Shown one piece after another: positions 6,412-6,749 of a stretch of DNA of 6,749 nt. Position 1 is the stretch's first letter; the number at the start of each line of letters is the position of its first letter. Made by a program: the position numbers and the translations under genes. The notes under the pieces are model-generated. The model saw nothing but the letters and a program-made list of their open reading frames with translations, searched no databases and had not been told where the DNA came from. Source of the DNA: Rikenellaceae bacterium (GTDB taxonomy: Bacteria; Bacteroidota; Bacteroidia; Bacteroidales; UBA932); assembly GCA_900769385.1 (NCBI GenBank), contig CAAGGO010000488.1, forward strand, positions 1 to 6,749. Reading direction: 5' to 3'.

Positions 6412-6556
6412 CGATAGCACTCTCCTGGCCCATTCGCCACAAAATGCATACCGATTAACAAAATTTAGTGCAAGATTTTGACTTTGTGCTGAAATGATTG
6501 GAATCGTTTTAGCATTTTTTAATGTGGTTGCAAGCAGTCAAATCCTTCCACTATCG
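6412..6556 (-). other. Long-range complementary arms around the aptamer
   Basis: In the metK leader, CGATAG (plus positions 6551-6556) lies right before P1 and is perfectly complementary to CTATCG (6412-6417), about 30 bases before the metK start. Two G-U pairs could extend it to 8 bp, and the extension would use the first bases of P1. It could close the leader or compete with the aptamer. The remainder of 6382-6504 shows no clear terminator hairpin. Confidence 0.35.
6505..6551 (-). promoter_or_regulatory. SAM-II-type riboswitch aptamer in metK leader
   Basis: On the minus strand the segment runs GTGG (6551-6548), a loop containing GATTTG and GCTTGCAA, CCAC (6527-6524), then ATTAAAAAATGCTAAAACG. 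This order matches the SAM-II consensus as I recall it: a P1 stem, a loop with the U-rich AUUUG and UUGCA, a linker of the ACRUUAAA kind, then GCUAAA. The pseudoknot is visible: UUGCA (6533-6529) can pair with UGC-U-AA (6514-6509), leaving one bulged U. P1 is only 4 bp and the loop start AAGG is slightly longer than the form I remember, so it may be a variant. SAM-II has been reported in proteobacteria and Bacteroidetes upstream of methionine/SAM genes. The context (metK leader, just after a predicted promoter) strongly supports the call. Confidence 0.82.
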
Positions 6557-6569
6557 CCCTAGGCGGCTG

Positions 6570-6598
6570 CAAAGGTAATACAAATTGTTAATATCCAA
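6570..6598 (-). promoter_or_regulatory. metK promoter
   Basis: On the minus strand TTG (6596-6598) is followed after 18 bases by TACCTTTG (6570-6577), an exact TAnnTTTG -7 box. Transcription would begin near 6563, about a dozen bases before the SAM-II aptamer, leaving a leader of about 180 bases. The position relative to the aptamer independently supports both calls. Confidence 0.6.
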
Positions 6599-6620
6599 TG
6601 CATATTACACAAATTTTGGT

Positions 6621-6628
6621 TAGATTTG
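6621..6628 (+). promoter_or_regulatory. Candidate -7 box for divergent ComF-like gene
   Basis: TAGATTTG matches the TAnnTTTG consensus and ends 16 bases before the ATG at 6645. No -33 TTG is found at the expected distance, so this is a half-supported promoter, divergent from the metK promoter 23 bases away. Confidence 0.35.
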
Positions 6629-6644
6629 TAGAAAATGCAGGTCT

Positions 6645-6749
6645 ATGAAGATGAAGTGGTGGAGATTGTTGTTTGACCTTTGCTTCCCAAAGTGTTGCGC
6701 GGTTTGTGGTGTTCAGCTGAATTATCACGAGGAGCATCTTTGCCTTGAA
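6645..6749 (+). CDS. Second ComF family protein, N-terminus only (runs off right edge)
   Basis: The 35 codons present begin MKMKWWRLLFDLCFPKCCAVCG and contain the ComF zinc-finger-like cysteines (Cys18 and Cys21, then Cys33, whose partner would lie beyond the edge). By eye about 23 of 30 aligned residues match the ComF encoded at 4372-5112 (RLLFDLCFP, CAVCGV, HE, CLE shared), but the nucleotides differ much more, so this is an older paralogue rather than a recent copy. It is transcribed away from metK. The start could be the ATG at 6645 or the in-frame ATG at 6651. Whether the gene is intact cannot be seen. Confidence 0.85.
   Translation, partial: MKMKWWRLLFDLCFPKCCAVCGVQLNYHEEHLCLE

Noticed and set aside
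6553..6563. Short GC-rich hairpin CGCC-TAG-GGCG at the predicted metK transcript 5' end
   Set aside because: Only 4 bp with a 3-base loop and no U-run; too small to call a terminator or separate element.

Overview
The window looks like a piece of a Bacteroidales (Bacteroidetes) chromosome. The protein styles fit this, upstream regions carry Bacteroidetes-type -7 boxes (TAnnTTTG) rather than sigma70 boxes, most starts have weak or no Shine-Dalgarno sequence, and a SAM-II-like aptamer sits before metK. Almost all coding is on the minus strand.

Reading along the minus strand (right to left), a divergent promoter region at about 6382-6644 drives metK (S-adenosylmethionine synthetase) through a leader that contains a SAM-II-type riboswitch. 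Twelve bases after metK comes comF, a phosphoribosyltransferase-fold protein with a zinc-finger N-terminus. Next is a block of about 1.65 kb holding a RelB/DinJ-type antitoxin plus a PIN-domain toxin (minus strand) and an unrecognised 216-aa protein (plus strand, convergent with the toxin). Beyond the block lie mutS2 and the first codons of a lipoprotein gene that runs off the left edge. At the right edge a second ComF-like gene starts on the plus strand, divergent from metK.

The most notable structure is a 95-bp direct repeat (2631-2725 and 4376-4470, two mismatches) that brackets the toxin-antitoxin/unknown-gene block. The right copy is the true 3' end of comF. The left copy is an in-frame remnant of the same 3' end, with its own stop codon, lying just before mutS2. 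The simplest reading is that an ancestral metK-comF-mutS2-lipoprotein gene line was split by cargo that entered at the comF 3' end and left that end duplicated, much as elements that integrate at gene 3' ends do. No integrase or transposase is visible, so the mechanism is open. mutS2 has its own candidate -7 box downstream of the remnant, which could keep it expressed.

No tRNA, rRNA, CRISPR array or insertion sequence was recognised.
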